Positions 36,945 to 47,986 are shown, numbered from the stretch's first letter. The stretch is 64,000 nt of DNA from Zoroaster sp. YZ-2022 (GCA_029582265.1 CM055819.1:31721164-31785163), one strand, 5' to 3'. Numbers and translations are program-made. The notes: generated by a model not told the origin, from the letters alone.

Positions 36945-37556
36945 ACTCAAGGCTTTGCCGGGTATCTGGGTATCTGGGTACCTGGGTACCCAATCAAAAA
37001 TGTCATTACCCGGTTCCACCCGTACACGCCTTTTTAAAATTCTGACAACATTTTATGATTTTTTTCAAACAAAAATGAAGAAAACTTTAGATGAATGCTT
37101 TAGAAGTAACATTTGCCAACAGCCTTTCACATACTACTCAAAACAATTTAGGGAACACCAGAATAATCTCAGTTAAAGCAAGATCATTTATTTCAGATAA
37201 ACACAATGTTTCACAGAATTGATGAGAAACAACTGCACAATGAAACAGATGATAAAGGATGCATGTAGTGATTACACATTTCATGACATGACTACTGAAA
37301 TAGAGAGGGGGTTGCAAATGAAAATCCCGGTTCATGGAACATTTCAAACCTATTTGATGTTAAAAATCCGGTGTTCCCTAAATTGTTTTGAGTATACTTG
37401 CCGGCTTTTGTTTGAAACTTGTGTTCGTATTGGTTATTTTATACATTCGGGAGTATTTATGTGTTTTTACAAAATTGTTTACGGGTACCCGGGTATCCGA
37501 AGATTTCCAATTTCTGAGGTATCCGGTTCCCGAAATAACCGAAAACGCACAGCCCT
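36945..37556. mobile_element. CCGGGTACCC-ended DNA element with nested mariner MITE
   Basis: GGGTACCTGGGTACCCAATC at left and GGTATCCGGTTCCCGAAATA at right. The element is split by the MITE at 37134-37395. Confidence 0.7.
37132..37397. mobile_element. Mariner/Tc1-type MITE with TA duplication
   Basis: The inverted ends CTACTCAAAACAATTTAGGG and CCCTAAATTGTTTTGAG are flanked by TA on both sides. The uninserted site is seen in the inverted homologue at 57283-57628. Confidence 0.85.
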
Positions 37557-38018
37557 ATTGTAACTTCCCTTCAATGATTGATGATAAGTTACCATTTTCA
37601 GTATTTCCAACTGCGATTCTGGGCTTTGTAGAATCTCTTCTGATTTGTCTAGGTCCTGTTGGTTTGTATGAGTAAAGATAAAGTATAAAGGCATTTTCAA
37701 TTAACAGCAGGATGTTCAGCTAAAGGCTTACGCCCATATTTTTTGCCGTTTAAATTGCAATTTCCATAATTTTTTTTTTTAATTTTTTTATCGGCACATT
37801 GCTATTTTACTTGAAGAAGGGAAAGCGAGTGCTTTAGAATGACACATCGGGAGAAAGCATTGTTTTACACTTACAGTAACTATGTACTGATCAGTACTTT
37901 GGTGGTATAGACATTATTTATTAATTTGAGAATTCTTTAAAGGGGGCATCCCCTAGCTTGTGTCACCCCTCCCCTAGCTTGTGTCACCCCTCCCCCCATT
38001 AATTACTGCACCACTTTA

Positions 38019-38469
38019 GGGTAGAATGTCGTATCCGACCGCCACTTTTTCTCATTAAATATAACCAATAATATAATCTTACCTACCTAGTAATGTAGAG
38101 AACATATGGATGATGATGGACATATACTTCAAATTATTCCAGGATATTTATTTCATGAAAAATCAGGCATTTTTGGTATATGACTTCCTCAGTCATGTCC
38201 GTCTGATCTTGTCAACTCCTCCATAAGTGACCAACACGGTCATTGTACATGCGCAGTGGCTACTATAATAGGATCCTTCTATTTTCTGAAGGGGAAGATT
38301 TTTTTAGAAGGGAAATCAAGTCCAAAAACCATCATAAAAGTGGATTTTAAAGATAGTTTTCGCTTTCTGTACCCCCAAAAATCGATGGAATCATTTTTTA
38401 ACTGGTTAGTGGTTGTAAAAAAAATTCCAAAAAACCCTTAAAATGTGGCGGTCGGATACATTCTTTCCC
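38019..38469. mobile_element. GGGTAGAATGTCG element, copy 1 (7-bp TSD)
   Basis: 451 bp. Left end GGGTAGAATGTCGTATCCGA, right end inverted ending CATTCTTTCCC. The flanking CACTTTA occurs at 38012-38018 and 38470-38476. Confidence 0.85.
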
Positions 38470-38525
38470 CACTTTATCATCATTTACCATCTGATACATG
38501 CTACTGAGAACACTTGTGTAATTCC

Positions 38526-38729
38526 TTAAAGGGACGGTATCGTCAAGATCAGAACAGACTTTCAACAGGGCATGGAATCAGTGTCCTAGTTTAAGATGAA
38601 CACAGTGACTGAAAATTGCAGCAACGGTAATATGACCTTATCATGTGGAATAATATTTTCACCGAGTTAATCTTAAACTAACATTCAGATTCCATGCCCT
38701 GTTGGTCATTGTGATGATGGTCCCTTTAA
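38526..38729. mobile_element. TTAAAGGGAC foldback MITE
   Basis: TTAA on both sides, with ends AAGGGACGGTATCGTCAAGA and GTGATGATGGTCCCTTTAA. Confidence 0.7.
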
Positions 38730-38849
38730 ATGTCAGTGCAGCCTTAAATGATAAAATTAAATAAAAGAATGGCTGACATATGGGCAGGTGGGTGGAGGGG
38801 CTGGGCTGATGCAATTGTGCACTGACGTGACCAGACCCTCGCCTTCCAA

Positions 38850-38995
38850 ACCCCCAACCAACCCCCTCTCCTCCCCAATCCCCTCTCCTCCCCAATCCCC
38901 CTCTCCTCCCCAATCCCCCTCTCCTCCCCAACCCCTCTCTCCTCCCCAACCCCTCTCTCCTCCCCAACCCCTCTGCTCCCCAACCCCTCTCCTGG
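38850..38995. repeat. C-rich minisatellite
   Basis: About eight diverged units of CTCTCCTCCCCAATCCC (17-18 bp). Open frames on both strands here are artefacts of composition. Confidence 0.8.
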
Positions 38996-39239
38996 GCCTG
39001 GACTTACATGTACCACTATCATTCATACCCCTAAATGTACGTATATCTCCGTCCCCCTCCCGCCAGCCATGGCCCTAACATGCCTAAAGTAAACAAAAAA
39101 CTTCACCATCCATACCAAATTCCTGACGGGTACCATTGCAAGAAACTGAGCCTGAATGGTGGAAAGATTGACACAACCTGTCATGTCTGATTCAAATGTA
39201 ATTTCAAGCTGCAGAACCTGTCAAAATGAGATCGCGAGT

Positions 39240-39720
39240 ACTGCTTACAATGTAAACAACCTCACTGCGGTGTGGTGTTAGAAGGAAGGCCGGGGACAAC
39301 TCGACCGTTGAGATAACTCGACCGTCCGTGATGAAGACAATCAATCTCGCTTGCTAGCTCGACCGTCTAATTTAACCCAGCTGGATATGTTATTACAAGA
39401 CAACTCGACCGTCTGGACAGATGTGTGCAGTTGGTAACTCATCAAATGTGGCGAAAACTCAGGTAGGTCAAAGCAAGACTCAAACGTGTACATGCATTTG
39501 AATTGTTTATATATAAATTGTAAGTCTAATTGCCCTGCTTGTTCAGTTCCAACTCGGTCATGTCGGTCCAGTGTTAAAAGCGTTTGATCACAAAATGGGT
39601 GAAGACACTATCGGCGGCCAACAATATCACAATGACCTACACTGGCCGTGCCGCGCCGTGGCCACAGCCAGGCTTTAGCTAGACCGTTAGTGCGAGTTTA
39701 CCATATCAGATGCTGCAGTC
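39240..39720. promoter_or_regulatory. Candidate promoter-like CpG-containing segment
   Basis: The segment is richer in CG than its surroundings. It holds four CTCGACCGT motifs (39300, 39317, 39358 and 39404) and lies between the minus-strand EEF2KMT and the plus-strand FAR1-like gene. Short ATG 39421 followed by CAG/GTAGGT at 39463 could be a first exon. No promoter element is proven. Confidence 0.25.
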
Positions 39721-39807
39721 ATTTTGTTGTGTACAAAGGTCTGTGAGTATGATGCTAAGATGGAATATTTTCTGACCATATTTACTCTTATAACTAACTG
39801 TAAGACG

Positions 39808-41337
39808 GGGTAGAATGTTGTATCCGACCGCCACTTTTTCTCATTCAATATAACCAATAAAGTAATTTTACCTACCTAGTATTTACTAGTAATAGGGGGG
39901 GGCAATGAAAATTTTTAAATTGCTTTCCTCCATGCTTATACTAAGGTGGAGAACATATGGATGATGATGGACTTATAATCCTCAATTTACCCTAAATGAT
40001 GCACCTAAGGTTATATAATCAACTGGACGGTAACTTACAAATGAAATTAGCAGTTTGGTGTTTCAGTTTGTTTCAGTGAAGGATTCTCTTGCAAAATGCT
40101 GAATTTCAATGCATGATCATACACGTGGACGTCTTGAGCACCATTTTTTGAGACACACAGAATTGTGGTCATCAGAAAATTGATGTTGGTATAATGACTC
40201 ACCCCAAACTGTTAAAAGTTGATGGGGGCACAGAAAATGTACCCAAGAAGAAAAACAGTTGAAATCATGTTTCATCTTATTCCAGATGGTTGTAAAATTG
40301 TTCTTAAACTTGAAAATAAAAATATTGTTTTCGATTTTTAAAATAAAATGGTATAATTTGGAGAAGCTCTCAAAACTTTTAATCAATATTCTTGAAAGAC
40401 CAATAAAATGGAAGGTGGTTAAATTTCTTGCAAAAAGTACTTTAAAACTTTGAAATGTGTAAAATTGCTGTTAACATTTTGTAAAAAAAAACATTTCTTT
40501 TCATAACCATGATATTAATGTTTCATTTTCTCAATAATTTTCCACTACCGTCAAAATAAACACCAACGAAAGTAGTCTTCGTTCACTTCTTCTATAAGGA
40601 ATGTGTCCAATTTGAGGATCAGTATTTCTTTAAAAAATCATTGCAAATGCAAAGCATTCATATATTTTGGTTTCCACAGACAACAGCTTGTTGACGGCAT
40701 AGAACAATAAAATCACAGATGTTCGTGAAAAAAAATTGAGGTCATGTAAATTTCTTACTATTTGTATCTAGTAAAATCAGTGGTTAAACAACTTTTTCCA
40801 CTTTCACAAGCACTAACTTTCCAGTAAATCATACAATTTCACTATAATTTTTCTTTCTGTAACAAGCACGACTTAGATAAGTTTATGCAACCAGTAATAT
40901 GCCATAGTTTTGTAATTTTTCCGAGAAATGCTAAGCCAAAGGTAGGTGCGTCATTTCACGAGTGCGGCGAATTACGTACATGGACGATACTTCAAATTAT
41001 TCCAGGATATTTATTTCATGAAAAATCAGGCATTTTTGGTATACGATGACTTCCTCAGTCATGTCAGTCTGATCTTGTAAACTCGCCAATTAGTGACCAA
41101 CACAGTCATTGTACATGCGCAGTGGCAACTATAATAGGATCCTTCTATTTTCTGAAGGGGAGGATTTTTTTAGAAGGGAAATAAAGTCCGAAAACCATCA
41201 TAAAGGTGGATTTTAAAGATAGTTTTCGCTTTCTGTACCACCAACAATCGATAGAATTATTTTTTAACTGGTTAGTGGTTGTAAAAAAATTCCAAAAAAA
41301 CCTTAAAAAGTGGCGGTCGGATACGACATTCTTTCCC
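39808..41337. mobile_element. GGGTAGAATGTCG element, copy 2, carrying a ~1-kb insert
   Basis: The same ends as copy 1, flanked by TAAGACG at 39801-39807 and 41338-41344. Relative to copies 1 and 3 it has about 1 kb extra between GATGATGGAC (39982) and GATACTTCAAATTATTCC. The insert is bounded by ATGGAC on both sides and has no coding capacity that I can see. Confidence 0.8.
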
Positions 41338-41406
41338 TAAGACGGTTTGCGCTTTCAATATATATTAGATTCAATATTGAATATGACTCGTATATTTTCT
41401 GACCAA

Positions 41407-41480
41407 GTTTACTCCCCAGGGAGCTGAGATGGTTTCAGGAATAATTTATGTGCCTGATGAGCAGGGGTAATAATGTACAG
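41407..41480 (+). mobile_element. SINE fragment
   Basis: CTCCCCAGGGAGCTGAGATG followed by CAGGGGTAATAATGTACAGC, the 3' half of the common SINE. Confidence 0.6.
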
Positions 41481-41499
41481 CGCTGTGATACCTTGTGTA

Positions 41500-41790
41500 A
41501 GAGAGCTTTAAAAATGCCTCCATTATAATATTATGAGTCAGAAAATTACTATCATTTCAGAATTTTTTGCAAATCTCCCTTTGCCTCCTAGCAAAGAAAT
41601 AAGAAGCCTGTATTGTGTCCAAACCTCTAGTTTCTTGTTTGTGGGGATTTAGAGAGTCGATAAATCCTCCAAAATTAAACATCCAGGAGGTTCAGGGGGC
41701 TTTGTCCTCCAGGCCAAAGGGAGACCCAGGCCCGCTTCCCATTTTTCAGGATTTCTTACTTTTGTGATTTTTTACTTTTGCTATGGATTC
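41500..41790 (+). repeat. Ancestral copy of the minisatellite-bearing repeat
   Basis: It shares AAGCCTGTATTGTGTCCAAA and TCTAGTTTCTTGTTTGTGGG with 18860-19160 but holds only one CTTTGTCCTCCAGGCCAAAG unit. Confidence 0.75.
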
Positions 41791-42385
41791 AGAATTCTCA
41801 AACACAACATCATGACAAAAAAATGTCTTTGAGAGGCCTGCACAATCCAGATTATATGTTTGCACACATGTACATATAATCAGAACAGGAAATAACATCC
41901 TTACAATTTCCAGATTGACCTTCCCTTAATATTAATGCCATGTTAATATTCCCATTGGGCCTAGTGGATGGATGGAATGAGGAGTTGTTTTTTGAGACAT
42001 GAAACTAGTGATTAACTCCCCACCCCGGGTCTAATTAACTCTCAGGCTGCTTATATTAGTGGTTATTAAAGAATTGTCCATGAGGCTGCCTGCTTGCCCA
42101 TGGGGGGTGGACTTTGAAACAGAATGTCAATGTATCACACTCGGAAATAAACAGCCATAATTGAATTTCCTCATCATCAATATCTGTCTAGGTTATGAAC
42201 CCAAGACAAATTACATAATCAGATGCAGCTGGCCAGCATGCAGGAACCTTGACCAAACATGTAGGAAGGAACAAGCAACTGTTGACAGAGAACAAGCAAG
42301 TAGATACCTGGTCTCTGTGCACTGCTGGTGGTGGAATTAAGTCCAACTCTCTTGAAGAACCGAAGCAGCAGGTATAGAGCCACCC

Positions 42386-42711
42386 ATGATGGAGCCAGAG
42401 AAGAACGACCAAAGTAACACCAAGTCTCCATGCACGGCTGTTTCAGGCATGAAGTTCAACTCCTTTGAAGAACTTGAGAAGTTCATCAAAGAGTACGAGG
42501 AAACTAACTTTGTCAAGTACTTCAAGAAAGATTGCCGGACTATTGAATCTTCAAGGAGCAGACTTCCCAAGAGAGCTTCGAATTTGAACAGTAAATTAAA
42601 GTATTATACAATAACGTACAACTGCATTCACCATGGACAGTATGAGAGCCGTTCCATAGGAATACGACCGAGACAGGCAACAAAGAGGATTGGATGCCTT
42701 TCTAAAATAAG
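42386..42711 (+). CDS. FAR1-like module 1, exon a
   Basis: It opens at ATG 42386 (MMEPEKNDQSNTKSPCTAVS) and ends AAATAAG/GTAATT. It carries GMKFNSFEELEKF and the first Cys ligands. Upstream, from an acceptor-like GTCTAG at 42191, the sequence aligns with the start of exon 44167-44636 in the same frame but meets TAA and TAG, so that part is probably untranslated. Confidence 0.65.
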
Positions 42712-45466
42712 GTAATTATTGCTACAGTCGAGGTGCTACATGTACATTGTCTGTTCAACTTATCCACATCAAATACTAGTTTTGGAAAGAATGTCGTATC
42801 CAACCGCCACTTTTTAAGGTTTTTTTGGAAAAAAATTTGCAACCACTAACCATTTAAAAAATTATTCTATCGATTTTGTGGGGTACAGAAAGCGAAAACT
42901 ATCTTTAAAATCCACTTTTATGATGGTTTTCTGACTTTATTTCCCTTCTAAAAAATGCTCCCCTTCAGAAAATAGAATCCTATTAATAGTTGCCACAGCA
43001 CATGTACAATGACCATGTTGGTCACTAATGGGGGAGTTGACAAGATCAGACTGGCATGACTGAGGAAGTCATCGTATACCAAAAATGCCTGATTTTTCAT
43101 GAAATAAATATCCTGGAATAATTTGAAGTACATGTCAATCATCATCCATATGTTCTCCACCTTACTGGGTAGGTAAGATTACATTATTGGTTATATTAAA
43201 TGAGAAAAAGTGGCGGTTGGATACGACATTCTACCCCTAGTTTTGATAGATCTTTTTCATCAGCCATCAACCTCTCGTCCTGTTAAAAGATGTGCACCAA
43301 ATATCACCCAATTATGCCCACACTTAAGTCAATTTTTACCTTTAAGAACAAGTACATTAAATATCAGATTAAATTTCCACGATATAATTTCTGTTAGCAT
43401 AGTGGTAAACATTTACAACATTTGTTACTCTCGAAGCTGCAGTTTCATTTGTCATAATAATGCACTCTTTTACTTTCAGATTTTTGGCAACGCGTGATGG
43501 CCAGCAACTGAATTTAGCTGAAATAATACCAGAACACAGCCACCCACACAATAAGGAAAGCTTCCGGTCTCTTCCTCGAAAGAGATGTCTTTATGAAGAA
43601 GAGCAAGAGGCTTGTTACATGAAAAAGGTTAGTAGACTCTCCATAATAATAACTACAGTATAACAGTGAACGATTTCCCTTGTATCGCTTAGCAAGATGT
43701 CCAATTTGCTAAGCAAATTTCAAGATTTGCTATTGGATTGGAGAATGTATCACACTTGATAATAATGGACACTTATATTGCGCTGGTATTGGCCAAGTTT
43801 GACGCTCATGGCGCATGAACATTATTACCCCTGTCATCGGGCCAGTTATATCAATCCTAGAACCATCTCAACTCCCTGGGAAGTATGCAGCCCATGCTGC
43901 CAAATGTGTTGCGCAACGAGCTTAATCAAACACAATTAACCATCTCTGCCCTCGCAGGTCCCCATTTATACTCCTGGGTGAAGAGAAACAATTATAGTTA
44001 AGTGTCTTGTTCAGGGACACAAGCACCACGGTCACGGCCAGGATTCAAACCCACATTCTGACGACTCGGCTATCAGAACACAAGTCCGATGCACTAAATC
44101 GCTTGGCCATAGCACCCCATAATACATAATTGTAACTGACTTTCCGTATAACTGATTACTGCCTAGGTTTTGAACAAAAATGGACATATTGCGTCATCTG
44201 AAACAGCTAGCGAGCTGGTAGATCACCCAGCATCAATCATGACGGAGAACAAACAAGAAGAATCGAGGTCTCCATGCAATGCTCATACTGGAATGAAATC
44301 GAACTCTTTAGAAGAACTGGATCAGCGGGTTGAACGCACAACGCCCAGCACTGCTGTTAGCGCTGTAACTGGCATGAAATTCAGCTCCTTTGAGGAACTT
44401 GAGAAGTTCATCAAAGAGTACGAGGAAACTAACTTTGTCAAGTACTTCAAGAAAGATTGCCGGACTATTGAATCTTCAAGGAGCAGACTTCCCAAGAGAG
44501 CTTCGAATTTGAACAGTAAATTAAAGTATTATACAATAACGTACAACTGCATTCACCATGGACAGTATGAGAGCCGTTCCATAGGAATACGACCGAGACA
44601 GGCAACAAAAAGGATTGGATGCCCTTCCAAAATAAGGTAATTAGGATTGTTTTGTTGGTACAAGAATTTAATTCCATTATTTGTAAATAAACCATTGAAT
44701 GTGTCGACGTCACGCATTACACATTTCTAAAATGTATTACCAATGGAAAAGATTTTATTCAGAAACTAAAACGGACAACAAAATTAAGAATTGCACAAAA
44801 TCCTAAGGTCCTAATCCAGGACATGATTGGGCAGTAAAGTGAACATAGCACAAATATTTGATATTAAAGCTATTTTCAACAGCTTCATTTTAAAGACATT
44901 GCTTTAAATCATCTCTTAATTTTAGATTTTTGGCAACCCGTGATGGCCAGCAACTGAATTTAGCTGAAATAATACCAGAACACAGCCACCCACACAATAA
45001 GGAAAGCTTACGGTCTCTTCCTCCAAAGAGACGTCTCTATGAAGAAGAAGAAGAAGGAGCTTGTGACATGATGAAGGTTGGTTGACTAGGTATTCAGGCT
45101 TCTTTCAATTGCCACTGGCATAACCAGGGTTTGTCGAGTGGGGGACTGACAAGTTTTTGGGTGAATGTACGGACCAGAAAATAAACTTGCCAAGCTTTGC
45201 TTTTAAAAAAGTGCCGATTTGATAAACACAGGGTAACAATTTCTCACTCAAAATATTTGTTGCGACTGACTTTATGATTGCAGAAAAAAGAAAATAAATC
45301 AACAGAGTTGGGCAAGCTAGTCTGTATGAGGGACATACACCGCTTGGCACCCGTGTCTCAGCTACAGTCCGTCTACTACAAGAATGCCAAAGGGGTACTG
45401 GATCAACTCATCATGTCTAGGTATCGACCAGGAGAGACAACTGGTGAGACTTCTCTCCCACCATGA
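42386..45466 (+). CDS. FAR1/ZSWIM3-like zinc-finger protein with duplicated two-exon module
   Basis: The product resembles the N-terminal FAR1-like zinc-binding domain of ZSWIM1/ZSWIM3, a domain descended from Mutator-type transposases. Exons 42386-42711, 43480-43627, 44167-44636, 44926-45076 and 45284-45466 join in phase. Exons 1-2 and 3-4 each encode one module: FEELEKFIKEYEETNF, KDCRTIES, TYNCIHHG, a further Cys (IGC), and EIIPEHSHPHN, so Cys, Cys, Cys and His-x-His can serve as zinc ligands. The fifth exon gives a unique tail ending in SLPP before TGA. No RNase-H-like transposase core or SWIM finger follows, so this is either a short host gene or a truncated relative. The start at ATG 42386 is the first usable one; an upstream region homologous to the start of exon 3 is interrupted by stop codons. 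Confidence 0.65.
42783..43236. mobile_element. GGGTAGAATGTCG element, copy 3 (inverted)
   Basis: 454 bp in the intron between FAR1-like exons 1 and 2. The flanking CTAGTTT occurs at 42776-42782 and 43237-43243. Confidence 0.85.
43480..43627 (+). CDS. FAR1-like module 1, exon b
   Basis: The acceptor is TTACTTTCAG and the donor is AAAAG/GTTAGT; the length is 148 bp. It encodes FLATRDGQQLNLAEIIPEHS then HPHNKESFRSL, supplying the His ligands, and ends in phase 0. That phase allows direct joining to the exon at 44167. Confidence 0.7.
43762..44121 (-). mobile_element. tRNA-headed SINE
   Basis: Reverse copy close to that at 16381-16752 (shared GGAAGTATGCAGCCCATGCT). It lies in the FAR1-like intron before the exon at 44167. 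Confidence 0.85.
44167..44636 (+). CDS. FAR1-like module 2, exon a
   Basis: The acceptor is ACTGCCTAG and the donor is AAATAAG/GTAATT; the length is 470 bp. It holds three repeats of an SPC..GMKxNSxEEL-like segment, then the same zinc-finger half as exon 42386-42711. The last 250 bp match that exon with only about three differences, although the flanking introns are unrelated. Confidence 0.7.
44926..45076 (+). CDS. FAR1-like module 2, exon b
   Basis: The acceptor is TTAATTTTAG and the donor is ATGAAG/GTTGGT; the length is 151 bp. It is a near copy of exon 43480-43627 (FLATRDGQQLNLAEIIPEHS, then HPHNKESLRSLPPKRRLY) with an added codon in the acidic run EEEEEG. Confidence 0.7.
45284..45466 (+). 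CDS. FAR1-like gene last exon
   Basis: The acceptor is ATGATTGCAG, the frame is phase 0, and the stop codon is TGA at 45464. It encodes ELGKLVCMRDIHRLAPVSQL and QSVYYKNAKGVLDQLIMSRY, then a short Gly/Thr tail. The segment is likely helical; I recognise no domain. Confidence 0.6.
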   Translation, partial: KKENKSTELGKLVCMRDIHRLAPVSQLQSVYYKNAKGVLDQLIMSRYRPGETTGETSLPP

Positions 45467-45577
45467 GTAATACAACCAAGTATCTCTAATCACTCAGCAT
45501 CATGGGCAGATCCAGGGGCGTGGGTGGGAGGGGGGGGGGAAACACATGTGCTTCCCCATTTTTATAATCATGCATAA

Positions 45578-46093
45578 AGTAAAGACTATTTGCGGTGACA
45601 CCATGTGAAATTCTCAATAGAGTAGTAATTAGTTCTGAAAAGAACTGGAGTTCTAACCCCCAGTTCTTTTCAGAACTATAATAATGTGGACTTATATAGC
45701 ACACGTATCCACCAAACTGGTGCTCAAGGCGCATTACATTATTACCCCTGCTCATCAGGCGCATAAATCATTCCTGAAACCATCTCAGCTCCCTGGGGAG
45801 TATACAGCTCAATTGCTGCCATTTCGGCACGTATAGGGCTAATCAAACACAACAACCAACTCTGCCCTCACAGGTATCCATTTACCCCTGGGTGGAGAGA
45901 AGCATTTATGGTAAAGTGTCTTGCTTAAGGACACAAGTACCACGGTCGCGGTCAGGATTCGAACCCACATTCTGACGACACAGCCATCAGAACACAAATC
46001 CGATGCACTAAACCGCTCGACCATGGCACACCTGAACTAATTACTACTCAATAGAGAATTTCACATGGTGTCACCGCAAATAGTCTTTACTTA
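45578..46093. mobile_element. GTGACACC palindromic MITE split by a SINE
   Basis: The arms AAAGACTATTTGCGGTGACA and TGTCACCGCAAATAGTCTTT flank the SINE at 45678-46033. Confidence 0.85.
45678..46033 (-). mobile_element. tRNA-headed SINE nested in MITE
   Basis: Full-length reverse copy. GAACT at 45673-45677 and again at 46034-46038 is the target duplication. Confidence 0.88.
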
Positions 46094-46438
46094 TCTCTTC
46101 ACCATGCAAAGCTACAAGTTTTACTTACAATCATGCATGTAAATTTATAATACATTTGCCACCTTGGATCCATCCATTGTAAATGTTGTAATCACTCTTG
46201 TGTTTGGGGTTAGTTGAAATACACTCACAAATTTCACAAAAGTTTTTCCCAAATTTTTTGAAGTAGTCACTTTCTGTGTAAGAAATTTTTCCGAGAATTC
46301 AGCAGCCTATGGTGATTGCTTAACGAAACTTTGACAGTGGTAACAGTCCGTAACACAATATGTTTTCATAAACTGTATTATTAAGGCCTTTTATGTATAT
46401 TATGTGCAATACATTAAAACATTTAAGTATAAACAAAC

Positions 46439-46662
46439 TTAAAGGGACACTATCGTCATGATCAGAGTAGACTTTCAACAGGGCATTGAATCAGTGTCCT
46501 AGTTTAAGATGAACGCAGTGACTGAAAATTACTGGCTCATTTATGCAGCAGCAACAGTAATATGACCGCATCGTGTGGGGTATTATTGTCAGTCACTGAG
46601 TTAATCTGAAACTAGCACTCCAATTCCATGCCCTGTTGGTCGTGACGATATTGTCCCTTTAA
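46439..46662. mobile_element. TTAAAGGGAC foldback MITE
   Basis: TTAA at both ends, with arms AAAGGGACACTATCGTCATG and CGTGACGATATTGTCCCTTT. A further arm fragment follows at 46812-46858. Confidence 0.75.
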
Positions 46663-46858
46663 AATACCAATAAAGTTAAATTTCAATAAATAATAAGAAA
46701 ATGTATCAAATGTAGAATTTATCGATGTTATTTTTCATGTCATTTAGAGTTTATACAATGCATTAATGCAAAGGAAGACAAATTGCAATCGATATTTTAA
46801 GCTTCAAATTGTAAAGCTGCAAGCCTGCTCAGATCGTGACGATATACCCCCTTTAAGC

Positions 46859-47289
46859 TAAAAGATCATGAGATTTAATTATTTAAAATAATACCATCAA
46901 CATTTTCAAACATATTAAATATGTTAGAGATATTGTATGTAGCATTAGTTATTATTTTCTCACATTTTTTAGGCTTTAAATTTTAAATTTTAAGCTTAAA
47001 AGCTTATATATTTATGATATATATTTCTATTTAAAAATGTTAAAGGGAATGTGCAACATTGGTGTTTGGGAATGTCATTCATTTTGACCGTCTAGTTTTC
47101 AAGAAACATATCAGAAAATTTACCTTTGGAAGTAGAAGCTCCCATTTTTGAGAAAACAAAGAAAAGCTGTCACATATTTTTTGTTCGAAACCATGCCTCC
47201 CAAGTTATTATAATCCAGAAAAACCTATTCGGACAAATACAACATGAGCATACATAAAACATGTACACAACAAAATATGCTATCGATAG
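46859..47289. other. AT-rich stretch, nothing recognised
   Basis: Only a partial match to the 81-bp repeat family's surroundings (GGAATGTGCAACATTGGTGT) was seen. Confidence 0.4.
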
Positions 47290-47690
47290 TTTAGGCCCCC
47301 CCCCCCCCTCAAAAAAAAGTCTCCGGTTTCTGGTCTCGGTGCGAGTCGCCTCAGACCTGCACCTTGGCATTTAAAAAAAAATTCTTTGCTATGAAACGAT
47401 GTCCAATTGCAACCAAAATTGCTGGATCGATTGGAATTCTGCCGCGCTGTGTTTTAAATGACTTTCACATAGGAGTATGAACGTTTGCCCGATTTGTGAG
47501 GCCTCTCTTAGCCACCATACTTTTTGTATGGGAAATTTGGTCTGGTTCCAATAACCGCATATACATGTATCACGTCTGTCACTGCTTGGCAAAAAAAAAA
47601 AAAAAAAAAACATTTTTAAAAACGCATCACTGCACCGATTTTGAAGCCAACCTATGACCAGAAACCGGAGACTTTTTTGGGGGGGCCTTA
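47290..47690 (+). mobile_element. TCTCCGGTTTCTGGTC MITE
   Basis: AAAGTCTCCGGTTTCTGGTC at left and GACCAGAAACCGGAGACTTT at right, about 400 bp with an A run. Confidence 0.75.
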
Positions 47691-47986
47691 TTTTTATAAA
47701 ACAAATAATTGTTAATGGGCAAATTATTACTGTGAGATTCTGGATCGACCCTTTAGAACTGTTTTCTCAGAATAGTCTTTGGATTAAAATTCCTGTACAT
47801 CTATAGTATTGTATTATTTAAACAAGAATATGTTAAAGGTTCCAAATCAAGTAGATAGGCCATTGAGAGGTGACTTTGTAAAGTTTAGAAGAAATAAATT
47901 TGGATTGTTTAGTTGAAAATTTAAGTTTTTGAATATTTGTTTGTGTGTAGTGGTATTATTTATTTTATTTATATTGTATTTATTTA

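Noticed and set aside
38659..39078. Gly/Arg- or Pro/Ser-rich frames on both strands
   Set aside because: They arise from the C-rich minisatellite at 38850-38995.
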